Shown here in pieces: positions 1-11,000 of a stretch of 52,660 bases of DNA (positions within the stretch are counted from its first letter, which is position 1; the number at the start of each line of letters is the position of its first letter). The notes below the pieces were generated by a model that did not search any database, had not been told where the DNA came from, and saw only the letters and a list, made by a program, of their open reading frames with translations. Location: NCBI GenBank assembly GCA_009801015.1, contig VHZZ01000100.1, positions 265,002 to 317,661 on the forward strand, read 5' to 3'. Made by a program: the position numbers and the translations under genes. The stretch is from Silene noctiflora. Lineage: Eukaryota > Streptophyta > Magnoliopsida > Caryophyllales > Caryophyllaceae.

Positions 1-770
1 GAATGTGAAAGACCAAATCACTCATCAAATGCAATCCTAAAATAGAAAAGACAACAATTTATTGAGACACCCAAAAATGGAAAAGGACAACAAATAACCG
101 GGACGGTGGGAGTATATTATTGTGAAAAGTTAAAAAGAAAATAATTGGGTTAACGTGGTTACTTCGTTACTTCTTACTACGGAGTAGTATTCTACTATTC
201 TAGGGAAAATTATTGATAAATACTCGATACTCAACAATCTATAGAAGTATCTTACAAGCGGCGTTATTTATCGATTTGATTTAAAAACTATAATTGTTTT
301 TAACTTGTGTCAAGTATTTAAGTTGTTCCAACTAGGCATCTATAGTTTTGAAAGAAAAAAAAATGGCTAAAGAGTCATTTAGCTTCGACTACTACGAAGC
401 CACACTTTTACGAGTAGTGTCAACCCCATAAAAACGTCAAGCTACCTACCTTCTAGTGTTGTAATAAGGATTTATAGTTATGAAAGACAATTATTTAAAA
501 GGGTGAACTATTAATTAAAAAAAAAATAACACAAAATTTCATTTATCAATCTTAAGTTTAAGAGGGTCAAATAGTGTACTATTTACATAGATAAGACAAA
601 AACAAAATGCTTAAATATTGACAAAAGATTTGTTTTATCTATGCAAGTATTGATTTTTTGACCCGTCTTTACTTAAGCCGGATATGAGACTTATTGATAA
701 AATAATTTTTCAGTGTTTGTAGAGAATCCCAAGTAGCATACTATCCTCTAATTTTAGTACTACCGCCATT

Positions 771-870
771 CAATGACGGGGCTAGGATTTGTCTTTAGGA
801 GGGACGAGAAATTTCAACAGGGAAAACTACAAATGTTTAAACTAAATAAGAAAAAAAATCGAATAGTTTA
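771..870 (+). mobile_element. Decayed hAT-like MITE fragment
   Basis: The stretch from CAATGACGGGGCTAGGATTT through GAGAAATTTCAAC to AAAAAAATCGAATAGTTTAAC matches, in order, the fragments at 3381, 13776 and 45007 that begin AGTGGCGGAGCC. It is the same dispersed family, strongly mutated at its left end. I cannot find a right terminal repeat, so it is probably truncated. Confidence 0.45.
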
Positions 871-2054
871 ACGTAAGCATTAATTTTCATTATTAAGCAA
901 AGACGATCCCTTTTTCTACGTAAGGGCCAAAGGGAGCCACAAATGAAGATATGTTACTGACAGAAATTGAATCATGTCATGAATAATTGAATGCCACCTT
1001 TCAAAACTTTACGGATTATACTAGCTGATATTTACAAGACGATCACCTTTATTAGCCCCGGCCCGGCCGCCATCACCAGGTTATTTCCAATACCAACTTT
1101 GTAAGTTTTGTAAGTTGAAAAACGTGTGACATAATGGCAGACGCGCAAGGCAATGACGAGGAAGGAGACATTCACAAGATTTTGCACCAACTAAATAATG
1201 TCATACACGTACTCCTTCCTACCTTTTCGGTCTGCTTCTTTTTAGTCAATTGACCTGACTTATGTTTTGGTAAACAACTACCACATCTGTAATCACCAAA
1301 TCGATATCCGTACTACGTGCACAATATCTAGGCATTTTACCTTGACGGAAGATGATATGGTATTTGACCCGTCTTAAATTTGAATGAGAATTTGTGCTTA
1401 GAAAAGGGTGTCCATAAATTCACACAAGGATTATACTGGGACACGCATAATCTTGCATATAGACAAAACAAGTGGGCTACACTGCTCTGTAAATTAAAGC
1501 TGTAAGAGGGCATTTTCCGTGTCCAAGTAGATGCTGCCCGTGTATTTATGGGTACCCTTAATAAATACCAATTTTTTGTTTAAAACTTGTATGTCGGTCT
1601 TATATGTAAAACTGTTTAAATAAATAGATGAGAAAAATAGAATTTCTAAAAGACTAGAAAAAAAAAAATTGTCCCATCTATCTAAAATTCTAAATGAGAT
1701 ACAAACGGGCATTATCGTTTTAAGAGAGATTAACCATAAATATGTACTCTCTTTGTCCCGACAATTTGTTTATCTATTCTATTTTGGGTGTTTCAGTCAA
1801 TTGTCTACCTTTACCTTTCTATTTTGATAATGCTTTTGATAAACAATTTCCAAAGTCCAGACTCCTAAATGAAATGTTTATATATAAACAACTTTGATAG
1901 TCATCCCCTTACTATGAAAACTAAGCTATTTAAAGGCTTTGGATTGGTTTTCTAATTTGAGAGAAAAAAATCATTTCATTCAATTTTTATTTCAGAATAT
2001 TACGTATTATTATTGTACTAACTATCATATTCGATAAGTCATAATCTAAAATCA

Positions 2055-2086
2055 ATCCGTGCATTTTCTACCGGGATTAAAACTAG
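2055..2086 (+). mobile_element. Degenerate Helitron 3' end
   Basis: ATCCGTGCATTTTCTACCGGG followed by ATTAAAACTAG|T has the layout of a Helitron 3' terminus: an imperfect hairpin, about 10 nt, CTAG, then a T in the target. The hairpin is decayed. The better copy 680 bp downstream has the same TTAAAACTAGT tail, so they are one family. Confidence 0.4.
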
Positions 2087-2730
2087 TAAGAGATGATCAA
2101 TAAATTTGCCCATATGAACACATAAAAAAAAAACTCTTCTGCAAAAAACGGTGTTATAATTTCGTAAATCTACTTAAAACGGGTTAAATCTTGCTACAAA
2201 TCTAAATAGTATAAAAGCTACGAAGTATGTCTTTTAAATGATTTTCATTGGTTCTCAAGTCATTTAGGTAGGGTCCACAAAAAAAAATTCCTTAAATTCA
2301 TCACCCCACCATCTATCATACCATGTCATTTCTCTTAATCAACCCTTAACAATCAATCTTGAGAAATTCTATAATTTTTAATACAATATAGTATTCTTAA
2401 AATATTAAATTACAAATTTATAAATTAAAAATTTATACATTTAAGGCAAATTGATAGAAGATATAACCTACAAAATTCAGATAAACGAAAAATCATACAA
2501 TATTTTTATGCAGATAAAAAATATTACAAATATAAATGAAAAATCATATATAATATTGAATACGAAACTTGAATGTATATTATCTAATACTCATATCTTA
2601 AATATTAGTTTTACATATTAGTTGAAAAACGAGATGACAAATAAGACGAGTGTCATCACGTGCCTATGTTCAAATTGATCTTTATTCTTACGTCTAATAT
2701 TAATATATAAATCCAATAGAACTTTTAAAG

Positions 2731-2764
2731 TACCCGTGCAATTTTTGCACGGGTTTAAAACTAG
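2731..2764 (+). mobile_element. Helitron 3' terminus (hairpin plus CTAG|T)
   Basis: ACCCGTGCAA-TTT-TTGCACGGGT is a perfect 10-bp-stem hairpin, followed by TTAAAACTAG and then T. A hairpin just before a CTRR end next to a T is the standard Helitron 3' end. The element would extend leftwards. I could not fix the 5' TC end; it could lie just after the older end at 2086, giving about 678 bp. Confidence 0.6.
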
Positions 2765-3103
2765 TTACTAATAGTTTGCTGGACAACTTTTTATATATTT
2801 TGGTATATATTTGTCTCAAAATCGAATCTAAGACGATGTTAAACAAAAATTCGGGTATACCATTATTGTACGGAGTTTACTCAACCGATGCCTGCTAACG
2901 TTGACTTGTGCTAGATTTCAGTGGTAAACACACATGTTTAACTTCTGTTCATATTTAAAGCTCCTTTATTATTTTTTAAAACTATTATTTTATACTCCGT
3001 ATTATACTACTTAATATTATATTACTGCTTTTTTTTCAAAGAAATATTTAAACTATTTCTATCTATAATTTCTCTCTAACTAGTTTTCCAACCTCATATC
3101 TTT

Positions 3104-3123
3104 CTCTTTCTCTCTCTCTCTCT
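3104..3123 (+). repeat. CT microsatellite in the 5' leader
   Basis: A (TC)n run at the start of the presumed leader exon of the kinase gene. Pyrimidine-rich tracts are common at plant transcription starts and leaders; whether it acts in expression here is inference. Confidence 0.5.
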
Positions 3124-3158
3124 AATTAACCGTTGACCGCTTGCAATTTCTCAAAGAG

Positions 3159-4204
3159 GTAATTTTTTAATCTGGGTATTCATAATTGCTTCTAATTTTG
3201 GTTTAATTTAAGGTTTTTCATAATTAAAGTTTTGATCTTTGTTGTGTTTTTTATCACCCATTTGTTTAAAACATAGTAATTGTATGTTTTAAGGTTGTTT
3301 TTATAATTATGGTGATTGATAAATGTCAACACAATTCTATAAAATGGTGCTTGAGTTTGGAGATCTTAGCTATGTAGGGTCAGTGGCGGAGCCAGGATTT
3401 GAGCTTAGGGGGCGAGAAATTCCAGCCAGGGGTTGAATTACTAATGTAGAGTAAACTAGGAAAAAAATCGAAAATTTTAACTAAAGTTTGGTGGGTTGAT
3501 ATGTGTTTTTTTGAAACAGTTGCTCTCTCTTGTGACAGAAGAAATGTGATCATTTTATGATTACAAGTATCAATCCACAAATTCTTATTTATCGGATAAT
3601 GATTATATTTTATCGGAAAATAGTTACATTTCTTTGCATAAACCTGACGCTTCACAGATGAGAACTTGTGTTTTAAAAATACAAGGTTTTAGCATTAATT
3701 TGTTGGTTTTTAGCAAAAAGTTCTGTTGTTTGCTGTACTATGTCTATGGAGGATATTCAAGAAAATTGCTTTAGTGATACTTGTATTAATATTTAATATG
3801 CTCCAAAAAGATAAGAATTTTAGAATATGTCTTAAAATAATTCAGGCTATATAAGATTTTGGAAGTTTCCATCATTTTCAATCACTTTTCGAGTAGATTG
3901 TGATTTTACGGAGTTGCCTACACTGTAAAAGGAAATGGAGTTATAGGGGAGCGGGTCTTTGTAGCCGAGCTTCTGGAAAGTTACCGTCTTTATACTTGCT
4001 TGATTGAAGAAGCTTTGCTAGTCAAATCGGGTTTAGGATAGCTTTTCTCAGTTTAATGTTGATTGATGTTTGGTGTTCTTCATTCTTCTGTATATGCTTG
4101 AGTATGTTTGTTGAGAAATAATTGAATTCTAAGATGATTAATAAATTCATCGATTGCTGTTGTACGTCTTCATGAAAATAGTTTGTATGATTTCTGTTTT
4201 GCAG
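3159..4204 (+). other. Putative 5'-UTR intron of the kinase gene
   Basis: TCAAAGAG|GTAATTTT at 3159 is a good donor and TTCTGTTTTGCAG at 4204 is a strong acceptor just upstream of the kinase start codon at 4274. This implies a non-coding first exon around 3080-3158. The intron contains the truncated MITE at 3381. It is predicted from splice signals only. Confidence 0.5.
3381..3490 (+). mobile_element. Truncated hAT-like MITE (CAGTGGCGGAGCC terminus)
   Basis: CAGTGGCGGAGCCAGGATTT, then GGGGGCGAGAAATTCCAGC and AAAAAAATCGAAAATTTTAAC, is the well-preserved left half of a dispersed plant MITE that recurs three more times in this window. The right inverted terminus is absent. It lies in the predicted leader intron of the kinase gene. 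The small antisense reading frame over it (3380-3655) has no coding support. Confidence 0.55.
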
Positions 4205-4273
4205 AACTTTGTGGTGATTTTATCTGAGGGATTTTTGGCAATAAGAAACTATCTTGGTGCAAGTTATATAGTT

Positions 4274-6540
4274 ATGCCTTGTTTCCCAATTTTTTGTTGT
4301 AAAGGAGAAGAGCCTTCTGCCGTTGATGAAGGTAGGCAATACAAGAAATTAGAAGACACGGTTTCAGTTGTAGGATTTCATGCTTTGCAGGATTGTTCTG
4401 TTGGCTACATTGTTTTTACTTCTCGTTCTTGAATTCTTATGGTAACATTTGTGTTCGGTTTTCTTTGTTGACAGAGTTTGCAGCAGTTCAAAATGTTCAA
4501 TTGTATAGCTACAAAGAATTAAGAGCGGCCACTGATGATTTTTCAATTATAAATAAAATAGGAGAAGGCGGCTTTGGGCCTGTGTACAAGGTTGCAACTC
4601 TCATGATAACATACTACTAGCAAAAAAAATACTTCCTGGCTAAATTTGTTCGAGGTTATAACGTATTTATGTTCGTTACAAGTAACTTTGAAATTGTTCC
4701 ATGTGTAGGCAAAGCTTAAACATGGAAGGTTTGCTGCTATAAAAGTTCTGTCGACTGAATCAAAGCAAGGAGTTCGTGAGTTCTTAACAGAAATAAAGCT
4801 GATCTCGGAAACTCAACATGAAAATCTGGTTAAGTTATATGGATGTTGTGTGGAAGGAAAACATCGGATACTTGTGTACAACTATCTAGAAAACAACTGC
4901 CTTGCACAAACTCTACTAGGTAGCTAAATTCATTTGTCTTAATACTCTCATCGTTTCTTTCTAGTTTCTATGCCATTTGGTTTGTAGTCCTAACTTCTAA
5001 AGCCTTTAAAACCTGTAGGCAATCGGAAATGCAGCATTGAGTTTAGTTGGCGAACACGTAAAAAAATTTGCGTTGGTATAGCTTGTGGCCTTGCTTTCCT
5101 CCATGAAGAAGTGCGTCCCCATATCGTGCATAGAGACATAAAAGCAAGCAATATCCTGCTTGACAAAGATCTCACGCCGAAAATTTCTGATTTTGGTCTT
5201 GCGAAGCTTATGCCACCCAATGCAACTCATGTTAGTACAAGGGTTGCAGGAACTTTGTAAGTATATTTGTACTTCTAAGCTTAATCTATTGCAGTAATTC
5301 TCGTGTCTTTAAACCATGAAGTGGAGGTGGCCTTTCCAGGCGAATAGCATTTTAGTTTCAAATTCAATTACAGCATATTGATAGGTACCGTCGTACAGAC
5401 AGTCAAATTAATAATGTACTGTTTCGTTTTTGAAGTCAAGGTTTTGAGAACAGCGAGATGTTTTCTTTTTGTCAATTTCATAGGTGCTTTTGTATACTAA
5501 AACTTTCAAAGCCGATATGTAAAACGTCCACCTTTTAGTTTTTACTTGATCGAGGCCACGCCCTAGATAGTTCATCCTATTGTGTAATCTAGCTTGTGTC
5601 TCACTGAATTCTGGGTTCTTTACAGAGGCTATCTGGCTCCAGAGTATGCAGTTAGAGGCCAGCTGACGCGGAAAGCAGATGTTTATAGCTTTGGTGTTCT
5701 CCTTCTGGAAATAGTATGCGGGAGATCTAACACAAACATGAGACTGCCTCATGGAGAACGATTCCTTCTTGAGCGGGTATTGCCTTCTAAAGCTTGCCAG
5801 TAATTGCACTAATGAAAGAATTTTGTTAATTGTGCTTGATGGTCAGATTAGATATTTTCCGTATAACATGGCTACCATCATAGGTGTCAAGACTTGGAAA
5901 AGGGTCACTCGTGTCAGGTCAGTTTGGATCAGTTTATTCTGGGTATATGGTGTCCTCCAGGTCGTGTAAGTCAGGTGTGTTTTGGATGTTTTGCTATTAT
6001 TGGGTCAGACTTCAGTTTACAGGGTTCTTACTGTAGAAAACAGGAGCTTAGAGTCCACATCGCCTCGTTGTTTGTGCTCACGCGTGACCCTGTAAATATT
6101 ACGACTTTACTAGTACTATTTTTGTAGATCTTTTATACAGAAGACCGTGAAAATCTTATACAAGTGTAATTATGTGGCAGGTATGGGAACACTACCAGCA
6201 CAGAGAGCTCGTTGTAATGGTGGATGATTTGCTAAATGGAGACTACGACGCAGAAGAGGCATGCAACTTCCTGAAGATAGGTCTTCTGTGCACCCAAGAT
6301 GCCCCTAAACTTCGGCCATCCATGTCAACTGTCGTAAAGATGCTGACAGGTCGAATCAATATAGATGACGTGGTAATAACAGCGCCAGGCTTAATATCCG
6401 ATCTTTCTGACCTTAAAATTCGGGATCCACATAATGATGCTTCTGGATCTTCTGGCAAAGATACGACCTCCAGCCATTCAACGGCCTCAACTGGTGTTGC
6501 TCAGACGACTTTTACAGCAATTTACGATAGGAGTGTTTAA
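4274..6540 (+). CDS. CRPK1: CRPK1-type receptor-like cytoplasmic serine/threonine kinase
   Basis: Six exons join in frame: 4274-4331, 4475-4590, 4709-4919, 5019-5256, 5626-5776 and 6181-6540, giving 377 residues; all introns are GT-AG. The protein starts MPCFPIFCC, a cysteine cluster suited to palmitoylation, with no signal peptide or membrane helix. The kinase domain shows [10 protein letters not shown] (glycine loop), AAIK (ATP lysine), HRDIKASN (catalytic loop), DFGLAK and GYLAPEYA (activation segment), then [12 protein letters not shown] near its end. The serine/threonine-rich tail is probably regulatory. It matches the Arabidopsis At1g16670/CRPK1 group almost along its length; that kinase phosphorylates 14-3-3 proteins at the plasma membrane in cold signalling. 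All catalytic residues are present, so it should be active. The family is firm; one-to-one orthology is inferred. Confidence 0.93.
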
Positions 6541-7111
6541 AATTCGTACGAAATATCTTGCATCAAGTGTGTTGTTTCCATTCAGTAAGTGGTATATACA
6601 AGACTGTAGCATTAGTTGTTGATGTTAGATGAAGAAAATGATCATAACAGGAGTGTTTTTTTTGTACAGCCGGTTTACGGTATAATATCAAGTGGATGAT
6701 TTAATGCAAAAACAGTAAAATTTGTGCTAAATCTGATTCCAAGAAAAGCCAAGCATTTCAACGAGTCTTTTGTAAAATCGTCTTAAACTAATATTGTATA
6801 TAAAACCAAGACCCATTTATTTCCTAAATTTACTTTACAAGTTAACATTACTTGGGAAAATTTATCGTCTCACAATGTAATGTTTTTTTTTTTTCCGGAA
6901 AAATTTCGAATTTTCTTTGCTTTTCTAAGAAGTTTGACTGAAGTATCAACCATTCAACCCTAAGTTAAATCTTTCTATTTCCATAACATAATAAATGCAA
7001 TATCACAGGAAGAACATGGCTTCAGAAAGTATCAGTTAATTTACTCTATTACTTATAAGTGTAATCTGTTGGGGTAAAAAAAAATTACTGTATGAATTAA
7101 CTCTTCTTGTA
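6541..7111. other. Intergenic: kinase 3' end and defensin upstream region
   Basis: This AT-rich stretch has no coding potential. It should contain the kinase 3' UTR (to roughly 6800) and the promoter of the small peptide gene. I see no clear repeat. Confidence 0.5.
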
Positions 7112-7120
7112 TATATATAG
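7112..7120 (+). promoter_or_regulatory. TATA box of the defensin-like gene
   Basis: TATATATAG sits 70 bp upstream of the ATG at 7190, leaving room for a leader of about 40-45 nt, normal for a short secreted-peptide gene. Position and sequence are the only evidence. Confidence 0.5.
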
Positions 7121-7189
7121 CAAGACAATGTTATTTGCTACTCATAAATTCATTAGCAAGTATTTCTTCGTCGGTAATCTTTGACAACA

Positions 7190-7603
7190 ATGGCTAAGAT
7201 GTGGAAAGCTTTTTGTCTATGGATGGTACTCATCGTCTTTGTATCAGGTATACTTTAATTTTTCACAACACCATAATAATGTCGGTCCAAGACGTTCTTC
7301 AACGATTTTTGTAGAGACGTGAATTTCCCTTCTTTAAGTATTTGCCATTGTGTAACAAACCGAGAAACTTTGTTTTTCTTTTTTGATTTTCAAGTAGAAG
7401 AGGCAAGCGTGAAGATGAGGGCAGAGGCTAAGGTTTGTGACGAGTCATTTCCATGGATCACGCCACTGTGCGATGGTGCCAAGGCGCTTGATGAACCTTG
7501 CAGGGCAGAATGCTTTAAACGGCATGGTCAAAATACAAATGCGTACTGCAGATATCTTGATTTCCCAGCCTTATTGTGGTGTGGCTGCGAATACTTATGC
7601 TAA
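7190..7603 (+). CDS. Defensin-like (DEFL) cysteine-rich secreted peptide
   Basis: Two exons, 7190-7247 and 7395-7603, encode 88 residues. Exon 1 gives a signal peptide core (MAKMWKAF then a hydrophobic stretch through VLIVFVSG), and the single phase-1 intron splits the codon just after it, the classic gene structure of plant defensin-like peptides. A short charged linker (to about residue 33) precedes a cysteine-rich domain with eight cysteines spaced C-x10-C-x9-C-x3-C-x11-C-x10-C-x1-C-x3-C, ending on the last cysteine. The CxxxC and CxC pairs fit a cysteine-stabilised alpha-beta fold. Such peptides are secreted and act in defence or in pollen-pistil signalling; which applies here cannot be read from sequence. 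Several loops are longer than in canonical antifungal defensins, so it belongs to the divergent DEFL group. Confidence 0.85.
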
Positions 7604-8020
7604 TATCGTAAACATTGATATCTGATATCGTATCTAGGTAAAGCCGCTTACCTTAATTTTCGAGAAATGTCGTGCTATTTTCACAGTGCATTTTACTATT
7701 TGTCTGTCTATATATGGACCGATGAATGTAATGTTATGTACAAGATCATAATGAAATCTTCCCATTCTCTTACTTTCCAACTCGATTCATATTGCGTTTT
7801 TATATCACTGTTATGGGATAAACTGTTAATTTTTTTCTCTGGATGGAACAGTTGAGTAAAATTAGAGCTTACGAAAGCCAGGAATGAATCACAGATGTCA
7901 ACAGTAGTCAGTAGCCAATTAGCCATGGTACGAGTATACGAAATCAAACCATTATAACCTACAACTCTATGAGCAACTGAAGTAAAATCTTACCTTGAGT
8001 GGCTTCAAAAACGATCCAAA

Positions 8021-11000
8021 CTATCTAATTTCTCTGCGATGACCAGTCACGAACCGTGGGACACCAGCAAAATCTGATACAATCTTTACATTACAAATGC
8101 TACCGCCACTCTTATTTTCCAGGTAGTCTCCCAAAATCTTGCATTGCTCTTCACCATTGGTCTGTTCACCCCAAAGTACAGAATAACATCAGCACTCTTT
8201 ATATTCATTAAAAAAAAAAAAGTCGATTCTTTTTATTGTTATAACTTATAAGCCTAAAAGCCTACCTCGAAAGCAAAGAAACCACCGGGCTTGAGAATTG
8301 TTGACGTCTTTGTGCAAAGATAAGATAGATAATCCAAGCCCTCCACGCCACCATCCAGTGCAAGCCAAGGTTCATGTTTGCCTACTTCAGCTTGCAGTCC
8401 GTCCATATCTTTACTTGGGATGTAAGGCGGATTGCTCACAAGACCCGTAAGTTGCCCTTCAAACTCCATAATGGGATCAAACCAAGACCCTTGCCTTATG
8501 TCTATAATATCCTGATACAATTAACAATGTATGTCAGGATCAATTGACCAACAAATTTCAAGATCATCACACAATCCAAACGCATACTCTGATTTGTTAT
8601 AATAATACGTCCAAATTCTCAAATTCCAACAACGAATCAAGCTACTCATACATATTTACAATACTTAACATTTCATTCCAATCATCCAATGTAGAGTCAA
8701 GCTATAACCATCAAAATGTGGACAGACTAAGGTTTGTTGTTTATAAGCACCGTCATAGTCATATAAACCTTCGGTTTCCATGCTCCAACATAGTATAAAT
8801 AAGTGGCAACCATGAAAAACACACGTTCACATTCCTAATTTTCAAATCATGTCACTACATATTAAAAACAAATTGTAAGAGTACACGGGATGTTCATACA
8901 TCCGAGCACAGCTTAACCAGTTAACCTCTAGATACCCAAGTAATCGGCCCCCAAAACTTGTGACTCAAGATTATACTCATTTCATACCCCAAGTAGTTTT
9001 TTTTATCATCCACCAATCTATTCATTGCTTTTCACATCTAAATGATTACTAGCTCAAATTCTACAAGCATTCAACCAAGTTGTATCGACAAAATTTTCCA
9101 GCGCCTCAAATGCCTGCCTTTGGTGAGGTAACTGGTAAGGGGATCGAATTTATGTAGCCTTGGTACAGTAGCATTCAATCAAAGTGGAATCATGAGTCAT
9201 GACAAATACATGTCCACATTCCTAACCCCTCAGTCACAATAAAAACAAACTAAAATATTCAATCAAAGTGGAATCATGAGTCATGACAAATACATGTCCA
9301 CATTCCTAACCCCTCAGTCACAATAAAAACAAACTAAAATCTAGGCTAATTTTTCTATCAAAATCTATATTCTTAAACAGCCTGTCTTTTACGACTAAAA
9401 TCAGCACAATGTTGCAATCTTTGCTTACACTTCACTTGCTACTGTTTTTAATTGCTACTATCAGATCATAATGTAAATCTTTATCAGCTATTCTACTTTC
9501 TAAGGCCATTAAGCCTCAATGTTTTAATTTCACCACACTAGCTTGCCTAAAGATTGAACCTTTACATCACACCATTCGCCAAATAGTACAATGGCAGAAA
9601 CTCAAAGTCAGAATTATTAAAGACAACAGTGTTGTCTACGGTTACTCGTTTGCTTACATATGGTCTGAGCTAAACACTAGGTTTCCTACATTTTTTCACG
9701 TGAGAATATAAAGCGCCCTAGTGATTGGCAGGGACCCAGGGACACCTCTCAATATCAACTTCACTAAGTCTAGTAACATACGATCAAGCTGCAACAACAA
9801 AATTGCCCAAACACCTCAAGAGGTCCCACAAATGGCGGAGTAAGGGGGCCGGGTGCACAGTCTTACCCTTGTGTCAACAACATACGATCAAGCAGTAACC
9901 AAGATAGATACACATCCACATTACTAACCTCCAAGCTATGCCACTCCACAATATAATCAAATATTAACAATAAAATGACAACCCATAATTCTATCAATTA
10001 CCCAAATCAACAATGTTGATCAATATCTAAAACCTCTAGGACAGAAACTGAACAACGCAACAAAATTCAAATCATGTCACTACTCACTACACCTTAAAAA
10101 CAAGTTGTAAAAATACGGGGATATTCATACATCCGTGCACGGCCTAATCGTAGATACCCCAAATAACTGACCTCCGAACCTTGTGACTCAAGATTATACT
10201 CATTTCATACCCAAGTATTTTTTTGATAACCCACCAATCTATTCATTGCTTTACCTATCTAATTGATCAACAGCTCAAATTCGAGAAGTATTCAACCAAG
10301 TAGTACTCGTATCAACATAATTATCCAGGTGGAACCATGAGAAATACGTGTCCATATTCCTAACCCCTAAGTCACAATAAAACAAACTAAAACCTACGCC
10401 GCATGCTAAAGCTAGACTAATATTTCTTTCAAAATTTATTTTCTCAACATAAGCCTGTCCTTTACATCTACACTCAGTATGAAGTAGCAAACTTTGCTCT
10501 TACACTTCAGTTGATACTGTTTGTAGTTGCTACTATCAGATCATAATGTAAATCTTTATCTGCTGTTCTAATTTCTAAGGCCATTAAGCCTCAAAGTTAG
10601 AATCTCCACCATACTAACTTGCCTAAAGGTTGAATCTTTACATCACATGTTTAGCCAAATAGTACGATCACTGAAACACAACATCAGAATTATACTAAAG
10701 ACAACAGCGTTCTCTACGGGTTACTCGTCTGCTTACATATGTTCTGAGCTGAAGACTAGGTGCTCTACATTAGTCATGAAAGAATATAGAAGGCCCATCG
10801 TGATTGGCAAGGACACCTTTCAATTTCAGCATACTTCACTAATTCCAGTAACATATGATCAAGCTGCAACAACAAAATTACCCCAGCATCTCAGGGCACC
10901 CATCAACGGTGGAGTAAGGGGGTCGGATGCACAGAGCCTTACCCTTCTGTTCTTAACAGACGGAGGCTATTGCTCAACATACGATCGCTGCAATCAAGAT

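Larger units (their letters stand above)
1..3079. other. AT-rich intergenic region with transposon remnants
   Basis: I see no gene here; the open frames are short and random-looking. It holds Stowaway-like remnants (GGGACGG...GGGAGTA near 100-115 and ACTCTCTTTGTCCC near 1745), a decayed hAT-like MITE piece near 770-870 and two Helitron 3' ends (2055-2086 and 2731-2764). The rest is unremarkable AT-rich DNA upstream of the kinase gene. Confidence 0.6.

Noticed and set aside
3380..3655. 91-codon minus-strand ORF
   Set aside because: Covers the terminus of a hAT-like MITE within a predicted leader intron; no protein similarity.
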